10,034 nucleotides of DNA, from the NCBI GenBank assembly GCA_021817875.1, contig JAKAFQ010000117.1, positions 1 through 10,034 on the forward strand, written 5' to 3'. Source of the DNA: Pseudomonadota bacterium. GTDB lineage: Bacteria; Pseudomonadota; Gammaproteobacteria; Steroidobacterales; Steroidobacteraceae. This document shows, in pieces, positions 1-7,511 of this stretch. Positions within the stretch are counted from its first letter, which is position 1; every line of letters begins with the position of its first letter. The notes beneath the pieces were generated by a model. It worked only from the letters and a program-made list of their open reading frames with translations, had not been told where the DNA came from and searched no databases. Position numbers and translations under genes: made by a program.

Positions 1-1
1 G

Positions 2-709
2 CGCGCCAGCGCCCGGCGCATCACCGCGGTGCTTCCCTACTTCGGCTACGCCAGACAGGACCGCAAGGCCGGACCGCGCACGCCGATCTCGGCGAAGCTT
101 CTCGCCAATCTGATCACGGAAGCCGGCGCCAGCCGGGTTCTGACCGTCGACCTGCACGCCGGACAGATTCAGGGGTTCTTCGATATCCCGACCGACAATC
201 TGTTCGCCGCTCCGGTGATCGTGCGGGACATCGAGGACCATCTCGGGCAGGACAATCTGATGGTTGTCTCGCCGGATGTCGGCGGCGTGGTGCGCGCCCG
301 TGCCTTGGCCAAACGGCTGGGCGCCGACCTGGCTATCGTCGACAAGCGGCGCGAGAGGGCCGGCGAATCGGAAGTGATGAACATCATCGGCGACGTTGCG
401 GGCCGCGCATGTATCCTGGTGGACGATATCGTCGATTCGGGCGGCACCATCTGCAACGCCGCCGAGGCGCTGATCGAGAAGGGCGCCAAGACGGTCTGCG
501 CCTATGCCACTCATGGAGTGTTCTCCGGCGGCGCGGTGGCGCGTATCAGGGAGTCCAGGCTCAATCCCATGGTGGTGACCGATTCGATCGAGGCCACCGA
601 AGACATGTGCAGATGCGCCAACATCCGGCGCGTCTCGATCGCTCCGCTGATCGGCGAAGCCATGCGCCGCATCAACAACGAAGAAAGCGTCTCCAGCCTG
701 TTCGATTGA
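2..709 (+). CDS. prs: Ribose-phosphate pyrophosphokinase (PRPP synthetase), 5' partial
   Basis: Makes phosphoribosyl pyrophosphate from ribose 5-phosphate and ATP, the cytosolic precursor for purines, pyrimidines, NAD, histidine and tryptophan. The frame is open from base 2, so the gene enters from outside the window; the GTG at 29 is an internal valine codon. The visible 235 residues correspond to roughly the last three quarters of a ~315-residue family member. Recognisable motifs are the [17 protein letters not shown] segment, [17 protein letters not shown], the flexible-loop DKRR, and the PRPP-binding loop [16 protein letters not shown]. The reading frame is intact to TGA. The usual proteobacterial followers (rplY, pth) are not here: the next gene is convergent. 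The 136-nt gap 710-845 holds an AT-rich patch near 801-820 and a 5-bp GC stem at 753-766, neither a convincing terminator. Identity is very secure. Confidence 0.97.
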   Translation, partial: RASARRITAVLPYFGYARQDRKAGPRTPISAKLLANLITEAGASRVLTVDLHAGQIQGFFDIPTDNLFAAPVIVRDIEDHLGQDNLMVVSPDVGGVVRARALAKRLGADLAIVDKRRERAGESEVMNIIGDVAGRACILVDDIVDSGGTICNAAEALIEKGAKTVCAYATHGVFSGGAVARIRESRLNPMVVTDSIEATEDMCRCANIRRVSIAPLIGEAMRRINNEESVSSLFD

Positions 710-845
710 CAAGGCGCGGGCATCAGGCCAGGCACCGGCACGATTGCACGCTCGCGCGGCTGCGCGCCCGACAGGCCCGGGAACAGATGACAAATCCGCC
801 TTAATATAGCGTAAATCGATTGCCGGGACGCATGGGCTCCGCGCC

Positions 846-1469
846 TTACTGCCCGAAACGGCGTCCGCCCGTGGCGAGGTAGGCCTCTTCCTCGGGTGTT
901 CCTGCGCGCCCGAGTGCGGCGTTGCGGTGCGGAAAGCGTCCGAAGCGCAGCACGATGGATCGATGCCGCTCAGCCGAGTCCAGCGCGCTGGCGAACAGCG
1001 GCCGGAGCGGCTCGGGCGCCTCGGCCAGAAGTCTGCGGTAGGCGGCCACCGATTCATCGTGCGCATCGGGCCGTTCGGCGTGCTGCAGCGGCATGTAAAA
1101 GAAAATCCTTTCCAGCGGTGAGAGCGCCACGTCCGCCGCGGCCTGCATGCCGGAGAGGCTGAGTGAGAGCGCCACGCCGTCGGTGGCGAAAGCGCGGGCC
1201 GTGCCGCGGAAGACGTGGCGTGGGAACTGGTCGAGAAGCAGAATCAGGCTGAGGCGCCGGTGCGGGCTATCGGCCCAGGCGGTCAGCGTGCCGGTGGCGG
1301 CGCGCTCCATCAGGGCGCCGAAACGCTCCCCGATGAGCGCATCGAGCGCGCGCTGTTCCTCGCGCGAGGCGCCCACGCCGAACCACAGTCGCTGGCGTGA
1401 GTCGAGCGACTCGAGGGTGTGCGGCGCCGTGCCAAACCAGAACCGGCGTACCTCGAGAGACTCTTCCAT
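846..1469 (-). CDS. DUF924 family protein
   Basis: Conserved bacterial protein of unknown function. Family hallmarks are visible: LLLDQFPRHVFRGT at about residues 77-90 followed by ARAFATD, FFYMPLQHAE near 123-132, and the C-terminal RFGRFPHRNAALGR with TPEEEAYL. The 207-residue length from the chosen start is close to the family norm. The ATG at 1469 is preferred because the family-like sequence begins there (EVRRFWFG); the upstream in-frame extension to 1583 is arginine-rich and overlaps the neighbouring gene. The ribosome-binding site is weak. It ends convergently with prs and starts 34 nt after the small gene upstream, so the two may be co-transcribed. DUF924 members are predicted to be helical, TPR-like proteins; that is family knowledge, not something seen here. 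Confidence 0.9.
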   Translation of the reverse strand: MEESLEVRRFWFGTAPHTLESLDSRQRLWFGVGASREEQRALDALIGERFGALMERAATGTLTAWADSPHRRLSLILLLDQFPRHVFRGTARAFATDGVALSLSLSGMQAAADVALSPLERIFFYMPLQHAERPDAHDESVAAYRRLLAEAPEPLRPLFASALDSAERHRSIVLRFGRFPHRNAALGRAGTPEEEAYLATGGRRFGQ

Positions 1470-1503
1470 CGCCGCTCTGCAGAAGTTGCCTCGATGTCGG
1501 GGG

Positions 1504-2019
1504 CTACTCGCAGAGGCTTTCGAGATAGCCTTGGGCGACCGCCGAGAGCCGCTTGCGCGCAAGCGCCCGGGCCTTGGGCGCATCCACGATGTACTCCAGC
1601 GGTCCCGAGACCAGAATCTGCCGGATGCACGGGTGGCGCGCCGAGGCGCGGGCCATTTTGTTGAGGACCGTGAAGCCGCGGTTGATCTTGTCCCGGGGCG
1701 CGCGGTTCTGCTCGATGCTGCGTGCCAGGTACTGGCCGAAGCGGGCGTAGAGAAAGTAATCGTCGTCGCCGACCTGGAAGCGGGCTTCGGCGAAAAAGTC
1801 GGGGAAGTACTTTTCGAGATACGAATTGACGCTGCACAGAGCGGGACGGGGATCGAGGCTGCTCGACGCGCGCTGCTTCCTGTCCTTCGTTACACCTCCC
1901 GCAGGTCCGGACCGCCATCGCTGGGCGCCGCGGGCGGCACCACACCCCGCGACGCGGCGCGAATGGTGCGCGAGAAAGTCGGTGGATGCAAGCGGAATGT
2001 CGCGGGCGGCGTCGACCAT
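1504..2019 (-). CDS. Small hypothetical protein, start uncertain
   Basis: Not confidently recognised. The C-terminal ~108 residues (below about base 1830) look like a real compact protein: an acidic and aromatic start (NSYLEKYFPDFFAEARF), then DDDYFLYARFGQYLARSIEQN, a helical middle, and VSGPLEYIVDAPKARALARK near the end. The layout resembles small uncharacterised proteins of the DUF7674 kind, but this is only a weak impression. No ATG, GTG or TTG lies near base 1830 (the local codons are CTG, TGC, AGC, GTC), so the only standard start is the ATG at 2019. That start adds about 63 residues of low-complexity, arginine- and glycine-rich sequence that do not look conserved. A non-standard start, a base error or a small indel near 1830-1900 is possible. 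It lies 34 nt upstream of the DUF924 gene on the same strand. Confidence 0.55.
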   Translation of the reverse strand: MVDAARDIPLASTDFLAHHSRRVAGCGAARGAQRWRSGPAGGVTKDRKQRASSSLDPRPALCSVNSYLEKYFPDFFAEARFQVGDDDYFLYARFGQYLARSIEQNRAPRDKINRGFTVLNKMARASARHPCIRQILVSGPLEYIVDAPKARALARKRLSAVAQGYLESLCE

Positions 2020-2249
2020 TTGCCACCGCCGCGCCGCGCGCCCGCTCGAGCCCGTCGCCAGGCGCGCGTGGCAGTGGATGGGCCCGCCGCCTGCTCACGC
2101 GACCGGACAATCCGGCGCCTTTCAGCCGCCGCACGCTGTGGGTGCAAGCCTGCTTCGAGGTCCGCCCGAACAGTCGAGATCGCATGCGATTCCGGTGTTC
2201 AGGGGCCATGGCGCGCAACCCGCCCTGCGCCAGCCGCGGCTCCCGCACA
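1840..2249 (-). other. Region of doubtful coding content, possible gene remnant
   Basis: About 410 nt between the end of the sensor-like gene and the convincing part of the next minus-strand gene. All minus-strand frames are either interrupted or read as arginine- and proline-rich sequence typical of out-of-frame GC-rich DNA. One minus frame stays open through the whole stretch, but its translation has no recognisable motif. I looked specifically for HisKA (HELRTP-like), N-box and G-box (GxGLGL-like) signatures that would complete the upstream sensor protein and saw none. The plus strand reading is no better. It may be decayed sequence or a long spacer. Confidence 0.35.
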
Positions 2250-3410
2250 TCAAGCGCGTCTGCGGCGAGCCGCCGCCACGGCCAGCTGCACGGCCAGCGC
2301 GATGGCCGTGAGAAAGGCGACAGCGCTGGTGGCCAGAGTCAGATTCAGCATCCGCTCGAGCGTACGGTCCCGCAATTGCGCTCCGCGGCTCGACCACTGA
2401 GTGAGACGCAGCCTGCCGATCACGCTGTGATGGTCCAGGGCATAGATCGGCGCGCCTACCGCAGTCAGCCGCGCTCCATGCGGTCCGACAAGCCGCCGGT
2501 AGAGCCGGGCAAGGATGCCGGGCTCAGGCGCCGGTACCTGCGGGACACTGAGTTCATCGACCCGCGCAAGCGGTGCGCCGTCAGGGGCGCTCACCACCAG
2601 CTCCAGCCCGGGCCTCACGAACCGCGCCAGGTAGGCTGGAAGCCCCGGCGAGGCGAGGATCAGCCGGCCCCGGGTGTGCAGATCGCGGGTGCGCAGCGTG
2701 CCGTAGCTGAGCGGTGTCGCGCCGAGCCGGTCGCGATCGTCGATCAGTACGCCGAACCGGCCGTCGGTGAGCGACAGCGGCATCGAGAATTCGACATCGT
2801 AACCACCGGCAACGATCTGCAACGCGCCGGCGATGCGCGGGTCCCGGACCGCTGATTTCCGATCATACTGACCGGTGACGATGCGGTGTGCCACGATCGG
2901 GCCGGGGCCGGTGAGCGCAAAAAATTCCGCGCGTTGCGCGCCCCGGGCATTGGCAAATCCCACCCACACCCGGTCGCCCATCGCCGATGGACGCAGTGGA
3001 TTGGCAAGTGGCGCATCGAACACCAGGTGAGGGTCCTGTACCTTCAGGAACACGTACAGCATCCGTCCCCATACCCCGGTGAGAATCGCAAAGCGGTGTG
3101 GGGCGGTGCCGTAATGCCGCCACGTGCCGCGCGCGCGCGGCCACTCGTCGGCATACCCATCGACATAAGGCGGGCCCGGCAGCAGGGCGGGGGTGAGATC
3201 ATAAGGGCCCGGGGTCAGCGGCCCGCGATAGCGGTACAGCAGCCCGATACGGCCCTGCAAAGAAGTGGCCAGCGTCGCGGCGACCGACCTCAGGGTGTGC
3301 CGTTCGCTGAGGCGCAGGGCCGATTCCATCTGACGCGCATAACGGATGCCGTCCCAGGGCAGCACCAGCGCAATCAGCAGAAGCAGCAGGAGCTTGAGCC
3401 AGGACGACAT
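2250..3410 (-). CDS. Membrane-anchored sensor-domain protein, PdsS-like, lacking a kinase domain
   Basis: A 386-residue protein with an N-terminal membrane helix (about residues 4-19, LKLLLLLLIALVLPW), a long extracytoplasmic region, a second helix (about 356-381) and a short ARRRRA tail. The central region has an YVDGYADEWP motif (82-91) followed by a predicted beta-rich segment (RFAILTGVWGRMLYVFLKVQDP), as in carbohydrate-binding or DOMON-like sensor folds. The phrase TLERMLNLTLATS just before helix 2 and the overall order match what I recall of the histidine kinase of the proteobacterial dedicated sortase system (PdsS, TIGR03785). That family continues into HAMP, HisKA and HATPase domains. 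Here a TGA follows immediately and no kinase motif is seen downstream in any frame. It is either a truncated kinase or a stand-alone sensor. The ATG at 3410 fits the signal-anchor; no strong ribosome-binding site is seen. It is divergent from the malic enzyme with a 66-nt gap. Confidence 0.7.
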   Translation of the reverse strand: MSSWLKLLLLLLIALVLPWDGIRYARQMESALRLSERHTLRSVAATLATSLQGRIGLLYRYRGPLTPGPYDLTPALLPGPPYVDGYADEWPRARGTWRHYGTAPHRFAILTGVWGRMLYVFLKVQDPHLVFDAPLANPLRPSAMGDRVWVGFANARGAQRAEFFALTGPGPIVAHRIVTGQYDRKSAVRDPRIAGALQIVAGGYDVEFSMPLSLTDGRFGVLIDDRDRLGATPLSYGTLRTRDLHTRGRLILASPGLPAYLARFVRPGLELVVSAPDGAPLARVDELSVPQVPAPEPGILARLYRRLVGPHGARLTAVGAPIYALDHHSVIGRLRLTQWSSRGAQLRDRTLERMLNLTLATSAVAFLTAIALAVQLAVAAARRRRA

Positions 3411-3476
3411 TCAGCCATCTTTCAGGTGGTCGCTTATAGTGGAGTTTTTGCGGCGCCGGTTCCACCGCCACGACTC

Positions 3477-4777
3477 ATGAAGATACCCGAGATTCTCATC
3501 GTAGAGACGGTCCACCAGCCCGGCAGTCTCGCCAAAGTGCTGCAGGTGATCGCCGAGGCCGGCCTCACCATCGAGCACCTGACGGCGGTGCGCCGCGGAC
3601 AGGGGCGAACGGTCTGGGAAATCACCCTGGAAATGGACGAACAGGCCGACGGGAGCCTCTACGAGCGCATCGGCCAGCTGCCGACCGCGCGCTTTCTCGG
3701 TAAGTCAGACCGGGTGTTCAACCGCCACCGCGGCGGCAAGATCCGCAAGGTCGCCAATCTGCCCATCAACACCCGGCAAGTGCTGCGTGACATCTACACC
3801 CCGGGGGTGGCGCGGGTGTGCCTGGCCATCCAGCAGGACCCGCACCTCGCCCACGAGTACACCGGAATCGACAACACGGTGGCGGTGATCACCAACGGCA
3901 CCGCCATACTGGGGCTCGGAAACATCGGGCCGCTGGCCGGGCTGCCCGTGATGGAGGGCAAGGCGGCGTTGTTCGCGGGGACCTCGCGGGGCTGTCAGCC
4001 GTGCCCATGCTGATCGAGGAAACCCGGCCAGACAGAGTCGTCGAATTGATCACCGGCATCCATCTCTCCTTCGGGGCGATCCAGCTGGAGGATTTCGCCG
4101 CGCCGGAGTGCTTCGAGATCGAGAACCGCCTGCGCCAGCAGCTCGCCAAGCCAGTGCTGCACGACGACCAGCACGGTACTGCCGTGGTGGTGCTGGCGGC
4201 CCTGATCAACGCGGCGCGGCGCGCACGCAGGAGCCTGCCGGAAAGCACCATCGGCCAGGTGGGATTAGGCGCGGCCGGCACCGGCATCATGCGGCTGCTG
4301 CGTGCCTACGGGGTCACCCGGTTGCTCGGTGCCGATCGTGATCCAGCGGCGATCGAGCGCATCCGCCCGCTCGGCGGCGAGGGGGCAAGCCTGGAGTCCA
4401 TCATGCAGCGAGCGGACATCGTGCTCGCCACCACCGGTGTCAAGAACCTGATTCGCCCGGAGTGGGTCCGGCCCGGCCAGATCATCCTCGCGCTGTCCAA
4501 TCCCGATCCGGAGATCGAGCCCGTCTTGGCGCGTGAGCGCGGCGCGGCCTTTGCCGCCGCCGACGGCAAGGGGATCAACAACGTGCCGGCGTTCCCGGGG
4601 TTGTTCAAGGGCGCCCTGAACGCCGGGGCCATGCGCTTCACCGACGCGATGCTCATGGCCGCGGCACAGGCCATCGCGGACCTGGCCCAGGGAGAGGAGT
4701 TGGTGCCAGACCCCCTGGACAAAGCGGTTCATGAGCACGTCGCCACCGCTGTGCGGCAGGCGAGCCTGCGCGGTTGA
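3477..4777 (+). pseudogene. NAD-type malic enzyme with N-terminal ACT domain, frameshifted
   Basis: Oxidatively decarboxylates malate to pyruvate with production of NADH or NADPH, linking the TCA cycle to pyruvate. The first frame (3477-4013) gives an ACT domain (about residues 1-75, IPEILIVETVHQPGSLAKVL) and then the malic N-terminal domain with [11 protein letters not shown] (catalytic Tyr about 107) and MEGKAALF (catalytic Lys about 162). It then runs into a spurious tail and TGA at 4011-4013. The family sequence resumes one frame over, [13 protein letters not shown], and continues to TGA at 4777. That part has EDFAAPECFEIE and HDDQHGTA metal-site motifs, the dinucleotide loop GLGAAGTG (4262-4285), LSNPDPEIEP and GKGINNVPAFPGLFKG. 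Adding one G to the GGGG run at 3977-3980 would restore an unbroken ~433-residue enzyme. Both halves are otherwise intact, so a sequencing error or very recent lesion is likely. The ACT domain suggests amino-acid or other small-ligand regulation. A TATAGT hexamer lies at 3435-3440, without a good -35. Confidence 0.9.
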
Positions 4778-4810
4778 GGGGGGATTCAGGACAGGGCCGC
4801 CGGGACGGTT

Positions 4811-4845
4811 CTGCCCCCGGAGCCGTGCGGGTCCCCAGGGGGCAG
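4811..4845. terminator. Inverted repeat between convergent malic enzyme and rpoH genes
   Basis: Arms CTGCCCCC (4811-4818) and GGGGGCAG (4838-4845) are perfectly complementary over 8 bp, with a 19-nt loop. The repeat sits in the ~105-nt gap between two convergent genes, where a bidirectional terminator is expected. No T-tract follows on either strand, so it is not a classical intrinsic terminator. It could act as an RNA 3'-end stabiliser. Confidence 0.35.
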
Positions 4846-4883
4846 CCCGACACGGGCCAGCGACGAGCGCCGGCAGGACGCTG

Positions 4884-5768
4884 TCAGGCGGGAACCGGCT
4901 CGGGGGTCAGAACCCCGCGCAGCTTGCCGAGGGCATTGGCCTCGATCTGCCGGATCCGCTCGGCCGACACGCCGTACTTTTCGGCCAGTTCGTGCAGTGT
5001 CGCCTTCTCGTCGCTCATCCATCGGCGCTGCAGGATGTCGCGGCTGCGCGTATCCAGGTGCTCGAGCGCACTGCGCAGACGGGTCGAGGAGTCGTGTTCC
5101 CACTCGGAGTTTTCCACCTGCTCGGCCGGATCGGCCTCGGGCGCGGGCAGATAGGCGGCCGGACTGTAGGTGTCCTCCTCGTCGGCGTCGGGGGAGGGGT
5201 CGAATGACATGTCATGCGCAGCCAGGCGCTTTTCCATCTCATTGACCTCACCGGTCGTCACGCCCAGGTCGCGGGCGACCGCCGCGGTTTCCTCGACGGA
5301 CAGCCAGGTGAGGTTTTTCTTCAGCCGCCGCAGATTGAAGAACAGCTTGCGCTGTGCCTTGGTGGTGGCAATCTTCACCAGGCGCCAGTTGCGCAGCACG
5401 TACTCGTGAATCTCGGCCCGGATCCAGTGAACCGCGAAGGACACCAGGCGCACGTTGAGCCCTGGATCGAATCGCTTGACGGCCTTCATCAGACCCACAT
5501 TGCCTTCCTGAATGAGGTCGCCAAACGGCAGGCCATAGCCTCGGTATCCGCGGGCAATGTGCACCACGAAGCGCAGATGCGACAGAACCAGCTTGCGTGC
5601 CGCCTCCAGATCTTCCTCACTGCGGAAACGTTCGGCCAGCTCCCGTTCCTGCTCACGGTCCAGCACCGGAATACGGCTCACCCGGTCAATATAGGCATCC
5701 ACGCTGCCGACCGGGCCGGTAATCGCCAGATCGCAGCGCCTCGCGATCAATGCTGTGCTTGCGGTCAT
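4884..5768 (-). CDS. rpoH: RNA polymerase sigma-32 factor (heat-shock sigma)
   Basis: Directs RNA polymerase to heat-shock promoters. The 294-residue protein matches the family along its length: region 2 with [35 protein letters not shown] and [26 protein letters not shown] (about 60-132), the diagnostic RpoH box QRKLFFNLR (139-147), region 3, and the region 4.2 helix-turn-helix (about 256-284, [18 protein letters not shown]). The ATG at 5768 is chosen over the ATG at 5804 because it has a GGAG ribosome-binding site (bases 5774-5777, complement) 5 nt away, and because the upstream ATG lies inside the operator and probable promoter. E. coli RpoH is 284 residues. Regulation: a perfect CIRCE operator overlaps the likely promoter, so HrcA repression is inferred. 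In many gammaproteobacteria rpoH follows ftsX; here it is a separate transcription unit. Confidence 0.97.
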   Translation of the reverse strand: MTASTALIARRCDLAITGPVGSVDAYIDRVSRIPVLDREQERELAERFRSEEDLEAARKLVLSHLRFVVHIARGYRGYGLPFGDLIQEGNVGLMKAVKRFDPGLNVRLVSFAVHWIRAEIHEYVLRNWRLVKIATTKAQRKLFFNLRRLKKNLTWLSVEETAAVARDLGVTTGEVNEMEKRLAAHDMSFDPSPDADEEDTYSPAAYLPAPEADPAEQVENSEWEHDSSTRLRSALEHLDTRSRDILQRRWMSDEKATLHELAEKYGVSAERIRQIEANALGKLRGVLTPEPVPA

Positions 5769-5794
5769 GCGTGCTCCGAAACTCTGTGCAGCCA

Positions 5795-5824
5795 ATATTA
5801 GCACTCGGGGTATGTGAGTGCTAA
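5795..5824 (-). promoter_or_regulatory. Probable sigma-70 promoter of rpoH overlapped by CIRCE
   Basis: Read on the minus strand, TTAGCA (5819-5824) as -35 and TAATAT (5795-5800) as -10 are 18 nt apart, each matching 4 of 6 consensus bases. Transcription would start near 5788, leaving about 20 nt of leader that contains the GGAG ribosome-binding site. The -35 hexamer and half of the -10 lie inside the CIRCE arms, which fits repression by promoter occlusion. The hexamers alone are modest; the geometry is the main support. Confidence 0.45.
5798..5824. promoter_or_regulatory. CIRCE operator (HrcA binding site) upstream of rpoH
   Basis: Left arm TTAGCACTC (5798-5806), 9-nt spacer (5807-5815), right arm GAGTGCTAA (5816-5824). 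Both arms equal the CIRCE consensus exactly and the spacer has the canonical length. CIRCE is the operator of the heat-sensitive repressor HrcA, classically in front of groESL and dnaK-type operons. The site ends 29 nt upstream of the rpoH start codon. The other side faces the cytochrome b561 gene, whose start is about 160 nt away, so rpoH is the more likely target. Confidence 0.93.
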
Positions 5825-5845
5825 TCTGCCTGAAAGGTTCCCTGA

Positions 5846-5867
5846 GGGTGCCCCGAATGGGGGACCC
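5846..5867. repeat. Small GC-rich inverted repeat in the rpoH / cytochrome b561 gap
   Basis: GGGT (5846-5849) and CCCC (5851-5854) pair with GGGG (5859-5862) and ACCC (5864-5867) around a GAAT loop, with one G-G mismatch. It lies just upstream of the rpoH promoter. No T-tract is present and no function can be assigned. Confidence 0.25.
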
Positions 5868-5983
5868 ACCCCCGCTGGCGACCTGGCGTGAACTGAACCA
5901 CGGCGGGCACTTCCCAGAATGTGCAGGTTTCCGTCAGGATTCTGATCTATCGTCAGCGGCGTCATTGCCCTACAGGAATCGAT

Positions 5984-6571
5984 ATGCTCAGTCCCCGTCA
6001 CCGCCAGGATTCCGCCTCCGTAAACGCCCCCCTGAATTACGATGGCTTCAGCATCCTTCTGCACTGGCTCACCGCGGTCCTGGTGGGCACTCTGTGGACC
6101 CTCGGCCAGTGCTTCAGCTACTTCGCCCGAGGTGTCCCCCGCCATGCGGCGCTTTCCATACATATCCTGCTGGGTATCACCCTCGGCGCGGTTCTGCTGG
6201 TGCGGATCGCCTGGCGATCGAGCGCCGGTCGCCGGCTGCCGGCGGCTGATTCAGGCTGGCCGGGGCGCCTGGCCCAAAGCGCCCATCACGGCTTGTATGT
6301 GTTGCTGGTGGTGACGGTGGCACTCGGGATTTCCCGGGTGTGGCTGCAGGGTACCCACGTGTTCGATTGGTTCGCCTTTGCCAGACCGGCGTTCAGCACG
6401 CGGGCGCTGACGCGGACCGTCGGGGGGCTGCACGGCGACTTCGCAGACATCGTCGTGATTCTGGCGGGCCTGCACGCCGCCGCGGCGCTCGCGCACCACT
6501 ACCTCCTGCGTGACTCCGTGCTGCAGCGCATGCTGCCTCGAAAGAACAAGATTCGTACGGATGCAGAGTAA
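5984..6571 (+). CDS. Cytochrome b561 family membrane protein
   Basis: A 195-residue diheme b-type cytochrome of the inner membrane, of the CybB/YodB type (PF01292-like), which passes electrons between quinol or other carriers and partners; the specific partner cannot be told. Four membrane helices are visible with family histidines: H27 in LLHWLTA, H60 in SIHILLG, H101/H102 in AHHGLYVLLVV, then H150 and H164, spaced 14 residues apart as in family heme-ligand pairs, and H171 in AHHYLLRD. The ending DSVLQRMLP is also typical. The ATG at 5984 is chosen over the upstream in-frame start at 5921 because AGGAA (5974-5978) sits 5 nt before it and the added N-terminus has no family character. The stop is 10 nt before mutM, so the two are probably co-transcribed. 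Confidence 0.92.
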   Translation: MLSPRHRQDSASVNAPLNYDGFSILLHWLTAVLVGTLWTLGQCFSYFARGVPRHAALSIHILLGITLGAVLLVRIAWRSSAGRRLPAADSGWPGRLAQSAHHGLYVLLVVTVALGISRVWLQGTHVFDWFAFARPAFSTRALTRTVGGLHGDFADIVVILAGLHAAAALAHHYLLRDSVLQRMLPRKNKIRTDAE

Positions 6572-6581
6572 AAAGTAGGGG

Positions 6582-7397
6582 ATGCCCGAACTTCCCGAAG
6601 TCGAGACCACCCGCCGCGGCATCGAGCCGCATGCGCTCGGCCGGCGCATCGTGGCCCTCGAGGTCTACGAGCCCCGGTTGCGCTGGCCGGTGCCGCGATC
6701 TCTCGCGGCCCGCGTCGCCGGTCAGCGCGTCACCGCCACGGAGCGCCGGGCGAAGTACCTGCTGATCAGGCTGACCTCCGGCACGCTGCTGGTGCACCTG
6801 GGGATGTCGGGCTCGTTGCGTGTGCTGTCGGCCGACACCCCGCGCACCGCGCACGACCGGTTTGATGTGCGGCTGGATTCAGGGCAGATCCTTCGGTTCA
6901 ACGATCCGCGCCGGTTCGGCAGCCTGCACTTCACCTCGGAGGATCCTGCGCGACACCGGCTGCTCGCGCATCTTGCGCCGGAGCCGTTCGACCGGGCGTT
7001 CCATGCGGGATACCTCTGGGAAGTGACGCGAACGCGGCGCCTGACGATCAAGCAGCTGCTGATGAACAGCCGCCTGGTCGCCGGCGTCGGCAACATTTAT
7101 GCCAGCGAGGCGTTGTTTCGCGCCCGTATCCGGCCTGCGCGCCAGGCGCGCAGTCTCTCGCGGGCCGAGGCTGCGCGGCTCGTCCGGGCGGTGCGCGCCG
7201 TGCTGGCGCAGGCGATCCGGGTCGGCGGCACTACGCTGCGCGATTTCGTTGGCGCGGACGGCTCACCGGGATATTTTCGGCAAAAGCTCTATGTTTACGA
7301 GCGCGCGGGCAAACCCTGCCGGGCGTGCGGCACGCTGATCCGGCAGATCGCACAGCAGGGGCGCTCGACGTATTACTGCCCGAGATGTCAGCGCTGA
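6582..7397 (+). CDS. mutM: Formamidopyrimidine-DNA glycosylase (Fpg/MutM)
   Basis: Base-excision repair enzyme that removes 8-oxoguanine and formamidopyrimidines and cleaves the abasic site. The 271-residue protein is complete: N-terminal PELPEVE with catalytic Pro2 and Glu3 (Met counted as 1), the conserved lysine in RRAKYLL (K58), NDPRRFGSL, the helix-two-turn-helix segment with VAGVGNIYASEALFRA, and a C-terminal zinc finger with cysteines 246, 249, 266 and 269 and the DNA-contacting arginine at about 261. The start is fixed by PELPEVE, since the N-terminal proline is the nucleophile. Only a G-rich stretch (GGGG directly before ATG) serves as a ribosome-binding site, consistent with coupling to the cytochrome gene 10 nt upstream. 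It converges on coaD; coaD and mutM are neighbours in many proteobacteria. Confidence 0.98.
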   Translation: MPELPEVETTRRGIEPHALGRRIVALEVYEPRLRWPVPRSLAARVAGQRVTATERRAKYLLIRLTSGTLLVHLGMSGSLRVLSADTPRTAHDRFDVRLDSGQILRFNDPRRFGSLHFTSEDPARHRLLAHLAPEPFDRAFHAGYLWEVTRTRRLTIKQLLMNSRLVAGVGNIYASEALFRARIRPARQARSLSRAEAARLVRAVRAVLAQAIRVGGTTLRDFVGADGSPGYFRQKLYVYERAGKPCRACGTLIRQIAQQGRSTYYCPRCQR

Positions 7398-7511
7398 GCC
7401 GCTTCTGCGAGCAGACACCGCCGCCGGGTGAGCGCCTCGAGCCGGGGCTTCGCGGCTCCACTACAGGAATGCCCCTGCAGTCCCTGCGCTGCGCGCAGAC
7501 CGGCGCAGATG

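Noticed and set aside
753..820. 5-bp GC stem (753-766) and AT-rich patch (801-820) as a prs terminator or promoter
   Set aside because: The stem is short with no T-tract. The TAATAT at 802-807 has no -35 partner, and no gene begins downstream on the plus strand.
1147..2400. Long plus-strand open frame of 417 codons opposite the DUF924 region
   Set aside because: Its translation is arginine- and alanine-rich with no motifs, and it lies antisense to the well-supported DUF924 gene and the plausible small gene. GC-rich DNA gives such frames by chance.
5769..5804. Upstream ATG at 5804 as the rpoH start
   Set aside because: That start lies within the CIRCE arm and probable promoter. The 12 extra residues lack family similarity, while the ATG at 5768 has a good GGAG site.
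5850..5865. CCCCATTC on the minus strand as a sigma-32 -10 element for rpoH autoregulation
   Set aside because: No CTTGAA-like -35 occurs 13-15 nt upstream; the match is probably chance in GC-rich sequence.
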